A stretch of 64,000 nt of DNA from Hyaloperonospora brassicae. Taxonomy: Eukaryota > Oomycota > Peronosporomycetes > Peronosporales > Peronosporaceae. How positions within the stretch are numbered: the first letter of the stretch is position 1; each line of letters starts with the position of its first letter. Shown here one piece after another: positions 34,521-48,253 of this stretch. Below the pieces are notes generated by a model that had not been told where the DNA came from, made no database searches, and saw only the letters and a program-made list of their open reading frames with translations. A program made the translations under genes and the position numbers. The stretch is taken from assembly GCA_947650285.1 (NCBI GenBank), contig CANTFL010000498.1, positions 1 through 64,000 on the forward strand, read 5' to 3'.

Positions 34521-37500
34521 GCTTCAATTGCGATATAGACAATTAGCAAGAAGGTGAGGGATAAATATCGGTTCCTCATATAAAAAGGTCTTCTTGTGAT
34601 CGATGTCTTACTTTTACTGCACAATAAGATTTCCAAATGTTTTGACCGACACATTTGTAAATTTTAAAACTGAGGGACAATCAACATAATCCTGATGGCT
34701 AACTAGCGATATCCCATAAATAATGCAGCGAATTTGATAGATTATGTAATGAATTAAATGGTATAACAGCCGAGAGGAATAGTTATATGAAGAATGGCAC
34801 TTTGGATAGCTAAAACTGAAGAAATAATAGACAGCATCGAGCCAAGTAATTTGGCGCAGGATGTGGAGTTCACAACTTGGACCTAAAGACTAATTGAAAA
34901 CCACTATACGAAAAGAGCCACTATCTCGGTTGTTCTGTACCGCAAGAAGAAGTGTCTACGCTGTAGTTATTCATGGTGGGTATAGAGCCGTCATGTTACT
35001 CGGCTTTTTCATTAGTATGCCTACGAGAACAACATCTCGTTGGAATTTAGGCGGATGGGTAAATAGGGCTGATGGGGCAGAAGACATAAGTGTCATCCAA
35101 AAAAAGTTGGATGTCTTTTTATACTCGATGAGGAAACATGTTTAAAATGCCAAGGAATCATGCAAGACGACTAGTGAAAACAAATATATACTTGAGCTAT
35201 ATGGCATTGACCCTAATGCGATTAAAAACGATTGAGTCTAATACTGGACCTTAACAAAGATTCAATTATTGCGAGAAAGTGAGATGGTCTATGTAATAGG
35301 CGATAAGTCTAAATTCTAATCATCGATATCGTTTTATTTCTTCCTCGACCAACATACTATCCGCGTCAGTTAAGTGAGTGCCAAAAATCATGCCATTTCA
35401 CAAAAATTCAAATCAATGTGTGTGATATGAAACAGCTCTAATTTATCACACATTGCAGTGATTCGATTTTTTTTAATGAGCCTGAATGTGTTTCGATATG
35501 ATTACCAGACCACACACCGAAGACAACAACTATCAGAGAATCAATAGTTATTAGGTCATTTTTAGCGACCTATTCTATGAAAACCTATTTGTAAAAATGG
35601 AAAGTATTTGCATCGATGCAACTGAACCAGAAGAGAGTTGACAGCTATTTCATAAATCGTATCTGACAAACAAGAGGAATTTTAAAAGGTTCCATGGAAA
35701 TTATTGGATGGATTGTAACGGATAGTACAGTCGTAAAATTTGTAGTTATGCTATGTATCATCATTTAAAATTAAGAGTTGATTCTTTTAGATCACAGATG
35801 ATACGATGCAAGATCAATATCAACACATAATACCTGGATATTTTGCACACAAAATGGACATGCACGCGGCCGGCACAAATATTCTTGCCAATATAAACGA
35901 AAAAGTGATTGATTTTACTACATTTATAAAGCACAGAAGGCGGTGATAGTGGTTCGAGCCGATGCTTGTCTATATTTATCTCATAAAAAGTGATCAAAAT
36001 TTACTAATATATCGGATACTAATTAAAATATAATTACATCTTTGCCACACTAATGATGCGCACACTTTCTTGATACGTAGTAATACCGGGCGACAAGCGT
36101 TCTAATCTTGTACAAGCCACGTTGAAATTGACGCTGTATGCGGGTGTTTTAACTTTCTTACACTTCGAAAACCACCTAATTGTAATTGCATTGTATAAAA
36201 CATATGCTAACATTGGTTATGGCAGGTATTTTTGCCATTTTTTAGTCTATCTTGAGCAAATACATAAGTCAGACGCAAAGAATTTCGCATGAAAAATTTG
36301 TAAAACACATATTTGGCTTGAATCGCTAGCTCTTTGTTGCGTTTGAGATACATATCCTATGATCGTAGAACTTAAAAGTTGAAAGAAGAATTTTGAACTG
36401 TTCTCACAGCTTATAATGGTTTTTTGTACCTTTTATACATACCTTACCCTTAAATTCATGTAGATTTTTAACGAAAATCTCGATTTAGATTGTATCAGCA
36501 TTTACAATGTTATCGATTTCATATTTCTTTTCGGTTCCTCTCTTGTAGATGATTGTGAGTTGTGAAAATATGCTGTTACAGATGTCATTCCAAGTGGTCA
36601 CAAGAATGGTACGCGCAAATTATGCCTCGAAAGACCGTATAACAAAAAATACAAACTAATACAAGTGAGGATTCCACTACGTGAAAGGAAAGAGACATCA
36701 TCATCAATGGGTCCATACTTTCTTCATAGTGGTATAATATAAACTACCTCGACTTCGTCCGAGCGAAAGACATTGGTGACGATTTTTGGGACCCACTTGA
36801 TCTTCGTATGTAGTATCAGTCAGAGGCTAAATATGTTTGATCTTTTGTCTTGGCCGTCATCAATGATTTCCATGCTATTATATGTCGCCCAACGAGATGC
36901 TTTTTAGCAATTATGTATTATAATACAAATTATATACTGGCAATAATTGATTGAAGCTAAAATATCTCGACAATAACATTTGAGTTTGATCGCCGCATCG
37001 ACCGTATACTTTGTAATATTAAGAAAGTAAAACTCTAAACATTACTACGAAAAGGTTTTGGTAAACACTAAGTACAGAATCTTTGTAGTTATTTAATGAC
37101 AAAAATGAATACGTATACATTAAACCTTTTCTTTTGCGACAAAGTAGTGACCCTACGTAAGAGGATGCACTTAAACATGACATTTACTACACTCCCTTAA
37201 GTTAATATTTTTAAGTAATTTGATCAGTAGACGAGTAAAATTTTTGATTATGGTCTATAATTGAGCCATGTGCTAGACGATATCATAAGAAACCGAGAAA
37301 CCTCTGACTATGTAAACGACGAGATGAGGTCATTTACGTATTCCCAAATGTTAGTGCATCCCAAAACAGCTCCCTAGTAGAAATGAATATTCAATAATAA
37401 GTAGAGGAAGGTAAGATCTTTTTGAACAGGTAACAGATTCGCCTTTTTAAAATCGGACATTTTGCCGTGACACAAATCAAAACGAAACGAACTCTTGATC

Positions 37501-40125
37501 GTGGACGATACGTGATGATCATGAACTAGTGTGCTTATTTTAGTGCCAAAATTTTTCGTAGAATATTGACTAACAGTACGTATCGTGTATCTTGTTCATA
37601 TACTCGTTTTACTTTTACAGGCATGAAATCCGGTCGTTACTAATTTTTAGGCTGACAAAAGCATCTAAATGGTTTTGAAAGTACAAAACTATAAGTATGA
37701 TATATTTTGTCCAACACCACAAATGTATGCAGCTCGACGTACAACGCCAAGGAACTCCTAAAAATGTGATTTAATTTTCTTTTCAATTCTAACTTGACTG
37801 AAGTACTATGCGGTCATTAAATTGTACGGTGTCTTCAATGATAATATCGTCACCTTTAAGTTAACGCCAGTAGCCAATATATGAAGGCATGATGCGTGAA
37901 TGAAATTGATTATGCTAATTTTGATGTTTCTTGTGTGGCTTATGAATGTATCAAATAATATGCTTATATACGTCGTTCAAAAAATACCGTTGCTTTTTAG
38001 AATTACGAAGAAGGTACTGGCTTCTATGTTTTAAATGTATTGATCTGGTTTTTTCATGCATGCGATATTTGTGTTCCGTTTCAATATTTATGCTTCTTTT
38101 CGGTTTTAGCAATCCCACTTTGTATTTTTGTTGATACATGTCTTTGTAGGTCAAACAGCCTATAAAATTCGAAATGCAAAGCGCTATACAATTCGTAAAA
38201 GTTTTGCGCGGCTGGTATTAATTGCACCTTCTAACATCATTTAGGTGGATGTAGTACGTCCTTGTACTATCGATGGGGCAAGAAATGCACAGAGCCAACT
38301 TTATAAATAGCATTACTACATAAGCTTATGATAGCATAAATTTTTCATGGCTGTGCACCCATATTCATATCTATAATTTTTATAGTATGTGTTCACTAAT
38401 GCTCTCGCACCATACAACTTCGTCTCAATCTCGTTGCATACGAACCTGCAGTTTCAAAAAAGCGAATCAGGCAAGGTCACATCCACACGCCTGCATTGTT
38501 CTCGCACGGCTAATAATGACGAATCTATTTTTATGTATTTCTATGTAAGATTGTGCGCAATTAAACAATGTTATGGGCAATCATCATTTTTTGACATTTG
38601 TAGGGTGACCACATTGTTGATTGCGTAGATCTTTTAAGGCTAGATAAACTTATAATATAAACAAAAAATGATCACCAAACAACCGTTGCATTACCTACTC
38701 CATGAAGAGAAATATATGATATGAATTTAGTGGTAACATTTAAAAAGCACACTTTGTGTCCATATATGTGTAAAAACAAAAAATGCACGTTCACGGTACA
38801 GTTCATCGTATAATATAATAATCAACACTACATTTCAACTTATATTTTTTTGTTCTTGAAATATACCAGCTAAAAGCTTTAAAAAAATATATACGCAACA
38901 CGTACTAGTTAATTTTGGTCCTTGCCCAATTTTGCTGAATAACCTCGCAACAAATATAAAATTGGTAAGATATGTACATCGTTAGGATGATGAGCCATAG
39001 GAAAAAGTTTTACTATGCGTGTAACGGTAAATGACAAACTTTCATTATATACATTAAGATATAACAGTGTTACGACACATGTGTTACTTCCACACGTTTA
39101 TGTTGTATATTCATTTTATCAAATCTTTAAAACAACGATGACCAAGGCTACCACTAGAATATCTTGAGACTAGCGTTGCACTTCGCATAATCAATATTCA
39201 TTCTAAAAGGGATATTACAAAGCAAATACTGCCGGGAAAGTTCAAAGGGTCAATAAATATGCTAGTCAGTGCGAGAAAACTCGAAATTAATTGCAGTGTA
39301 AATGGTGGACAATTAGATGTAGTAGCTACGTTTAAGGTGATCATTCTCGTACAAGTCAGCAAGGCACTCTCAAAAGCTTACACCAGGATTTGATCCACGC
39401 ATACGAATCTCTTATTGTTCTATGGACAGTATATACAATCCCTCATTCATGTGCCCTTTGGATGTAGAGCCTTGGATAAGTACAATTGTTTAGATGGTTA
39501 AGGTTATAAATGAGCGCATGTTTTAGTCGCCTCCACCCTCACGACTAATTTGTACATTCTTGAGTATGTGCATAACAAATAAAGTTTTGAATACTTTTGT
39601 AAACTGATTACTCGGATATATGTTCTAACCATTAGATTATATTGGTTTCCGATAAGCATGGAGTTATAGCGTTTTTGTTGTAGACAAAAACGCTTTCGCG
39701 GGATCGCGAGAAATATATTGATATGGTGTAAGGCGGTCGTCGACACTGAAAGGGACAGTCTACACTTAACGGAACCGTCACCGTGCTGAATAATTAACTA
39801 GTCGCCGCCACCAAGTGCTTTTATTGGACGATTAAGTATCTTTTACCCATTTAGTACCGAACTATTATGCTCGATGTATAAGCCATAATGTTTGACCTTG
39901 CAGAGGTTAAATCACTGTACATTATAAGGCTATGGTACATCGTCTATTGAGCTGAATTGATCGTTTCTAAAAGAATAGGAACCCACGTGTTAATTTATCT
40001 CTTTATAAGAGTTTTACCAATATAATAGATACAGAAATAGCTTAGTGTTTTGTGGCGCATGGCCATTCGACGTGAAAGTAAAACTGGCCGCGTTTAGCAA
40101 AAAAGGCAAAGGCGTATCAAAAATC

Positions 40126-40190
40126 GGATACGGAATGTTTAATTTACATTATAAATCCAATTTATAATGTAAATTAAACATTCCGTATCC
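40126..40190. repeat. Perfect palindrome, 31-bp arms and 3-base loop
   Basis: The left arm 40126-40156 begins GGATACGGAATGTTTAATTT and is exactly complementary to 40160-40190; the loop is CCA. Directly to the right, a 10-codon-scale repeat occurs on the minus strand (IERYELFN, IERYKVFK, then a diverged third unit), so the palindrome lies at the end of a small repeat array. Confidence 0.95.
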
Positions 40191-40260
40191 TCCTACCTTA
40201 AATACTTTGTATCTTTCTATATTAAACAATTCATACCTTTCTATATCATAATATAAACCA
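40190..40260. repeat. Short tandem repeat beside the palindrome
   Basis: Units of about 24-30 bases of the form TACnTTTnTATnTTTCTATAT recur (TATCTTTCTATATTAAACAA and TACCTTTCTATATCATAATA). Two to three diverged copies. Confidence 0.55.
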
Positions 40261-43200
40261 AGAGACTCAGTCAGACCCATATTTATATTCGGCTGACCCA
40301 TTGGCCTATTATATTGACGCTCTTTTCTATCTTGTCGATTGCTTGGTAATGTTGATGCGTTCACAAATCAAAATTTGCAACAATACTTCCTAGTTTCTAG
40401 TTCAATTTGTCAAACCGCATCCTAGTTTGACTCGAACGAAGGCTCGACGCCGAAAATTGGCTAACTGAGTATGATATGTTGGTCACGATTTGTATTTATA
40501 TTGCTTTAATGGGACATTAGCTGAACTTTTATTTGTTTTGTTCCTTTTGATTTCGCGTGTGCATACGTCGGCCTACTGAAGTAGACTCTGTTAGAAGTCA
40601 ATACACAAAGGTAGAGACAGAGGACACACAATTAAATGCAAAAGAAAGAGTGTTATTAGTTTCGTTATCTCCTGGCTAGCTATCAAATCCTTCCTGCAGA
40701 AGAAATCATAAAATGAAACTCCCACAGTTGCTCGGCGCAAAAATGATATCATAAGTGATACTAGTACCACTTTCTTGGTACATCAACTTGAAGTTTGCTT
40801 TTTAACAGACTCCCAGCTTGTAAGTACCGCACAGACATATGTCGGGCGTTTAGAGTTTGGTCAGAGTCTACACTAGTTACGCAAGACTAAACTTCTCACA
40901 TTATGATCAAATCACAAACACTTGCATCAAATCAATAGAACAAAAACCTACTACCGCGCACAGTTGTAAATTCCAATTTTTTAGAACTCGTGGCGTCTGC
41001 CACAAAAATTATACGACCGACGAAAACGCCACTGCACTGTCTCTAATTCAGCGCTAATGAATAAGCATTATTTTGTCGTGGTCATGTTATTTGACGAATT
41101 GAAATGTAAAAAGATTTTTTGAATCAGTTTTAATGCGTATTGTTTTTTAAAAGTATTTTCAAACTTATACACAGAGTCTGAAACAGGTTGTGTCTCTTAG
41201 ATGACACAATATTGGCCTTGATATTATAACATTAGCGCCATTGAATGGGCATAACCGGCTAAACAACTTTAGGCGAGTATCGCGAATGCATCTCTAAATC
41301 TCTTACCCATCCATATAACACATTGCGCCTTACGATGACAATACCAACTTTGCCGGTATAATGTCCGCAGTTTATACACGTCTATTGTCCCTTAGTTACA
41401 TTCGACGGCGTACAGAGGTTTTCTCAGTCTAAGGTGTACGACATACCTATCCACTTGTCCACTATATAATACTAATTGTCACTATACCAGTGTTGGGTCT
41501 AAAGTCAAAGTAAAAACGTTCAGTATTGTACATGTAGCCCAACACATTTTATTAAAAAGCGGTGCATTAGTCTTTCGTGTCCAATCCTCGCATACATCAG
41601 GGAAACGATTTTTTCAACGCAAATAAGTCATTCAGCGGGATGTCGATTACGTTAACTAAGATAAGTGACCTATCTTGGATTTTAGAGATCATGAAGCACA
41701 TTGATTTTTGCTGTTTAATAATTGATCAAGTGACTCGGTCTCAATATAGGTTCCTCCATAATCGTCTTGTCCGTGTTGGTGCGTGAGAAAGCGGCGCAGA
41801 TGTGAGGCCACTTTCTCAATGTGTGTCGCAATGTTACCGTTACATCGACTGTTGTAAGTAAGGAGTAATCGCATGTGGAGATAGGTTTCGTTAATATCTT
41901 AATTGCTAGTGTACATATGTGATCAAGCATTAAAATGGTAACGTAGAACTCATCATCTACCTGTCACAACAAAACCATGATTGCAATGGCTCCAAATTAT
42001 TGTCGCCGAGAAAAAAGATAGGGTCTCCATTTGAATTGAAAGCATCTGATCCGTGAATAGCGATGCGTAAACGCCTTTCGTAGAGCATTTTACAAGCTCG
42101 ATCGTCTTTAGAGCGTACGACTATGGCATTCAAGCATATATTTATCTACATTACTCTTGACGTCATTTCGAAAATCTGACTTGCGGCAAGTTACAACTGA
42201 CCTACGTCAATATTCTCGCGCATATGTACGAAAGAGCAGGGGAATTATTTGGCCATTCAATGAAGGTGTTATAAAGTATTTTATAACGGGGGTTGCTTTT
42301 AGATTACATCGTGATAATATAAACAGAGATCGGCCTCTATGCTCCTCTTAAGCTCATCTTCTGCTTTACGCTTGAATTACCCTTCCTGCTACTTACATGC
42401 AACTGAGATGCTCTAAGCGGGCTGAGTACGAAAAATCTAAATAACATCTTTAATTATGGCATGTTACTGTGATTGACTTTGCAATATCGATCATACTGAC
42501 TTGGAAACCGGTTACTGCTCGGCAATTTACTATTGTTTTGGGCGATCCAATACAGTGGATCGTTATAGGCCAAATTGCGAATGAACATCTTAGAGAGACG
42601 GGAGATTGAGCATGTTACCGCCAAGGCGTTTCTCTTACGGTAACCTTTGTTGTGTGTAAGATATGACAAGTGTGTCCACGACGCACATCTATTTTACAGA
42701 CATTGCTTAAGAGAACAATCAAGCAAAAAGCATTGCGCCATATTTTTTGTATGGAATAACATACGGTCTGCTTGCCATGTCCGGCCTAGTCATCTTGTAA
42801 GTAAAAACTCATGGTTTTGCGCATAAATTATCCATTTATAATTCAGATTTAAAATACCACTGAGCAAGTATGCTCAAAAATACATTTCTTATCAACCCAG
42901 ACGCGTATGCATCAATATATATATGCGTTTTTTTCTCTGTATCATCTAAAATAGCTTGACGGAAATCGGTCGATTGAAATACGATCAGTTTTATTACGTC
43001 TTGAGACCTGTTTCGAGGCATTGTAGCCCCTACATATCAGGACATATATTTGTCTATATGCTGGCATTTGATGCACCATGACAAAGCTTATAGTTCGGCT
43101 ATTTGGAGTGAGTGTGTTTTCAGCCACGCAGGAATCAAATTCACATGCTAAACTTATTAGCATTCATATAATCAACGGATATTTCGCCAAAAGAAATTAT

Positions 43201-45919
43201 TGAGTGGGTTGAAGGTCTAAAACTAAATCAAACTTGATAAGGGATTACTTTTGAGCACGGTCGACTGTTGGCAGAGCTGTATCAATCGCTTCCTCGATCA
43301 CGTACGCGTAATTCTAGTCTGTTCAGCGTTCACTCGGTCTTCCATCAGAAGGACAATCATCAACGCCACGAACAACAAATTTGACCATCTCCAAATAAAG
43401 ATTAATTGCCACGGATAAAGTCGTTATAATACGCGCTAAAACGACTTTGATATGATTACAGATATGTTTCCGTTATATGAAGCTAAGTGCACGTAAGACG
43501 GTTCACATCGATGAAAAATTCATCTTTAGTAAATGCAGATATGCTTTCTTAAGCAACATAAATTTAACAATGAAATTTTAACATACTCGGGACCTTCGTG
43601 ATCCTTACAGTTGCTAGACACATATATGGTCCTGCCTATCCTTTCAAATTCACTTTTTAAACACAATATCTGTAAACCTTTATCGCGTTAAACTTCAATC
43701 GTGGCTGATATAGAAGGGGCCATTTCTCTCCACTCGGACCTTATTTTTACAAAAGCGATTTATGGTGACAATGTAAACTTTATTCCCACATTCGCAACAT
43801 ACGCAGTTGTTATTATTGTCTAAAGCATGCATAATTGGGCACATGGATCTCAGCCATATATAAATTCGTTGATCCCCTGCACGGAATTAGCAATTTTGCA
43901 CATGCCTTAGATCGTTTTGAATTTTGTCCAATCGCAAGCAGTTTTTCCACTGATCTACGAGAACAAGATTACGATAAGCACGATAATGATATCGTTAATT
44001 TGTTCTCAGTTCACAATATGGTTGATTTCTAATACATGTATATACTAAAAAATGTGTTCTATCAGCTGCATCCATCATCTCATTATTTGTCACCCTCCAT
44101 TCGATTATACGTAATCCACCTTCACCTGCATGTAACGCTAATGAAAGCTTTCGCTCCTTCACACGAATATACACATGTCAACCTAGAGAGGAAATGGTGG
44201 CGATTAAAAATTATTACTCGAGACAGGCTACGCATTACGCGTACCGCAAACGCGTAAGGTCGGAATCGAAACGAAGGAGACGTGGAGGGTCAAGATCTTG
44301 AATGATCACAAGATAGGGCGCAATTAGAGATTCAAGTCTCTCCTCCATGCTTATATTTGCTAGCCTCAGAGTAAGGTGCCAAGCCAACCGCTATTATAAG
44401 TAAAAAATGAATTGAAGAAGTAACTTCGAAGATCATTGTAGTTTGTTCGAGCTAAAAATACGAAGCTCATCATATCCGCTAGCCCATTTATATTACTAAC
44501 GCCAAGAGATAAGGCAGGCGTATGATCCCTAACTCGAGCATATTTTTGATCGATTTGCATTCTTAATCATTGAGTCATCACCACGACGACCTGCATGCGG
44601 CAGCCCAAGATGTCTACAAAGTCCATCGCTTGTACATAGTTAAGCTGCTGTCTAGACGCTAACCTATAGTAGCAATAATCGCCTATTTGACAGGCAAAGA
44701 TGTGGTCTACCCCTCTTAGCAAACGACAAGTAAAATCGAGTTGTCCCATCTGTCAATTGATTCTCTATTAGCACGCGGTATTTGCGCCAAGTTCAGCACC
44801 GCGAGTGTTTGGTTGCTTTATGCAACTTATGGAACGATTTGATATGGCCCCCTGTATTGTGTGTGTGGTATTGTTCGACTTTACTAGTACCACACGCATC
44901 ATGCGCTAATGTTATATGAGATGCGACACAACGACGGACTATTATTGGGCGATGAATCAGCTGAAGGGCTTATTTTTCCCTAGAGACAACATATCAGCAC
45001 TCCAATCTAATAGAACGGGAGATTGCACTAATTGATGTCAAAAATAGTACGACAGCAAACTGCGTAGCGTTATGTCGTTAATGTATGACAAAAATATCTG
45101 CAAAGTAAGGGTAAGCGTTATAAATGCAATTAATATCTAATTAGTTTCCATGAGACTGAAATATGTTGGTGGAGTTTTCTACAATAGCGGCATGAGTATC
45201 TGGACTCTAGAGAAAGCGTAGCTATATTCTTTAGCAAACCATGCATTATACATTAAGACCATGCTGTAAGTGAAAGGCTTTAACCTGTCTCAAGCACTTT
45301 TAAATCAGTTCTACAATAGATTCGTTAATTTAATTTAAAATTTAGTCGATGATGATGCAAAGTTTTCTTTATCATGTGCGCACGTCAAAATCTCGCGTGT
45401 ATATCGCCCATGTGGCATTATAGAATCGCTATGTGCACCAACAAGTAGGAAAGTAGCATTGTTTGCACAACGCTTTACTTTTTGACGGTGTGCTTGATAG
45501 ATTATACGTCTTCTTTGGCGATCCCATGACCGTAAATACCATCCAGATGTCATGTGATGGATAGATTGCACGCATAAGACAGCAATATGCCAGGGTGCGT
45601 GCTGTTGCCGACATGATGCTCAAGCTTAAGTTTAATGATGTTGGAGGAAAGGTCACGGTCGCAGCTTTGCGGGAAGCGTACATGATTTATCTGAATAATA
45701 CTGCACAATGGGACTGCCGAGACGTTTAAAAGAAACCCATGGAATACCCGTATGTGCATGATTTTGTCTACGTGATAAAGAACCGTTAGGTACGCACATA
45801 TTGTGTACGTCAAGATTAGTTTAAGTTTGACGAACACAATATGTTCACGATGTCTAGTGCCATACAAGCGGTTGAAGAATCTAATTCAAGTGAACTTTTG
45901 ATTTACAAATAAATTTCGT

Positions 45920-46192
45920 TTGTTGTACATTGTTACCGAAGCACCAGCTGGCGCAAAAGATGTAACTGATCCGGGTGTTGTGCAAGTGCGTTGGAAACCT
46001 TCTACATTGACGTGGAGTGTTCAAGTTGATACATCAACGATGAACGGAAATCAGTCTGAATGTGAGAGCATTGAAGCAGGCTCAAATTCGCCCATGATAT
46101 CGAGATGTAGCCGTTGCAGGAGGGTACGTCATTATGCAAGACAATGCGAAAGTCTAGAAGTCACAACACTCATTGTACTAGAGAAGATCTAA
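45920..46192 (+). pseudogene. Gag-like fragment with CCHC zinc knuckle
   Basis: The frame contains CSRCRRVRHYARQC (codons at 46106-46147), which fits CX2CX4HX4C, the zinc knuckle of retrotransposon gag proteins, with Arg at the position where Gly is usual before His. The upstream 50 codons are Trp/Ser/Glu-rich without further motif. There is no ATG at the start of the frame and no protease or reverse transcriptase follows in frame. Probably the remains of an LTR retrotransposon. Confidence 0.4.
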
Positions 46193-48253
46193 CATATATT
46201 GTACTAAAGAAGCCGTAAATAAAGTAGAATGAATTTGCAAGCTTTAGGGAGAACAAAAATTCTCACACCTTGAGTCGTTCTGCTCTTGTATCTCCACACT
46301 ATTATCTTGCTTGCGCGAGCGTACAGTCTACTATTTCATCTTTGAAACATGCGTAACAGCTTTCGTAACGTAAAATGTAATTATTCCGCACTTTTCTCGT
46401 CATCACGCTTTACCATAATCGTGCTTTATCGAAGTATCCAAAATGCCTTCATGTACCAGCTCCAAACGGTATCGTTTGTCGTTATAAGCATTATGTCTTA
46501 TGCACACCAGTGATGCGGGTTTTCATTTAGCAATAAATTATAAACGGCAAAAACTATTGACAAATGTATTCATAATGACACAGAACTAACTATCACACAG
46601 ACCGCGAGCACGTGATGCAAGTGACATTAAACACTCTTTCACATTGGTAAAACTTTACCGTTCTAACCACTCACTATTGCGCGTACCTTTTTATAACGTT
46701 GTGAGAACAGATCGCTGCTACAAAGGAGGCAGCTTCAGACCTAAGTGCGATATCGCTCGCCTACGTAGCCTCTACAGCTCAAACTACACGAGCTTCGCAT
46801 ACTAGACCCTGAACAATATGCACTGGGGAGCCCAACCGAGCGAACGCGACCAGGATAAATTCGTTCAACAAAGAGTTTGAAGTCAGCTAAAAATGTATGT
46901 GGATTTAATGCATTCATTTGATTGAGTCGATCATGTTGTGCTAGTTGGAATCGAGGGGAGATTAACGGCTCCCCTACGATATTGGAAATACCTAGTTATC
47001 TTGTAGCTTTTAGGCCTATAATACTGAAAATGTCAATCTATCAAAACCGTCGCTTCTTTATCTTGTGATGAAGATAACTTTTTTGGCCTCCAACTTATGA
47101 GCGTGGTAAATATCGCGCTTCATTTGAGCAATGACGGATGCTAGTGTCCAATTGATCTCCATCTTCACCCCGCTAATTGGAGAAAGATAATCGTAAGTAT
47201 CAATTAATCCTATAAGGCTTATAGAAGCTTAAAAGAATTGCGAATTCCGACAAAGAAAGTAACGTGTTCTGCGATTATTTTACCTACTGGCTTAAACCGC
47301 AACCACAATACTTGTGCCACACAGATTTATTTTCAACTGATACCAGAATAAAGTTTCTTGGTAGAATACAATAATTCATGTCATAATGGCGATTTGGCGG
47401 TAAGATAATACCGACGGAAAGCGATTCAGGCATAGCTATATTGATCATGTAGCTCCTTTGCAGTATCAAGCTAGTTTTCCGATGCGGTAGTGTTGTGCGC
47501 TACTTCTTGTGGATGTTTGACCGGAAATGGTTGATTTTGCCAATAGTGTACGCGTCTTTGCGCTTATAATTTCTCTTTTCATATATATGTGTATTCTACT
47601 TCAATTTATGATTTCGCATTTATTGATGCTATCCTGAATTATTATTCGAGCATCATGTCGAAGATTATCGCAGCCATTATTGTGTGTTGAAAATTGTGTA
47701 CATGCATTGTCGCTTTTTAAAGTTAGAGATATGTTTCCCGTGTATCTTGCTCTATTCCAGATAATGCACTACTTTTTGTATCACCTAAAGTTAATCTACT
47801 CCTCCAGTGTCGGATTGGCTACGTCTCGCGCCTGGAATATCTCAGTTTAATGTAGACAATACACTGAATGAGTCACCTTGTGTAATAGACAGCGCCATCC
47901 ATCTTGGCGCAATTTTTTATCGAATTTGCCCAGAATAATGATGATTGAGAACGCTGTCATGCCACCATAGAGTGCAGGAAATTGCAAACCGAATGCCATT
48001 ACCGTAGGTATGAGAAACCTTCGTGAAGCCGAAAAAAACTTTATATAGACTTGGAAATATATTTAAAGAACGCTCAATACGTTAAAACTTTGAGCACGCC
48101 AAACACGTCATCTTCAAATAACCAGACTTTAGGTGGTCGAAATCATGCCTGCCTCCACTATTGTAGTATGATTTAATTCAAAAGGTTTCGAACAGTTGTC
48201 ATGCAATTTGTCGGCCCAAGAAGAGCCGCTTTATTCAATTGTTGATTGATGTC

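Larger units (their letters stand above)
22823..48211. other. AT-rich gene-poor block between the two duplicated segments
   Basis: Over about 25 kb I find no gene I can name. Frames are short and scattered on both strands, as expected for non-coding AT-rich DNA. Distinct items inside (GATC-dense patch, Gln/His frame, palindrome, gag-like zinc knuckle) are listed separately. A GC-richer island lies at about 24.2-25.1 kb. Confidence 0.5.

Noticed and set aside
45335..45571. Copia integrase C-terminal block on the minus strand
   Set aside because: The similarity to the KC.FLGY...SRDV..DE region is too loose to support a call.
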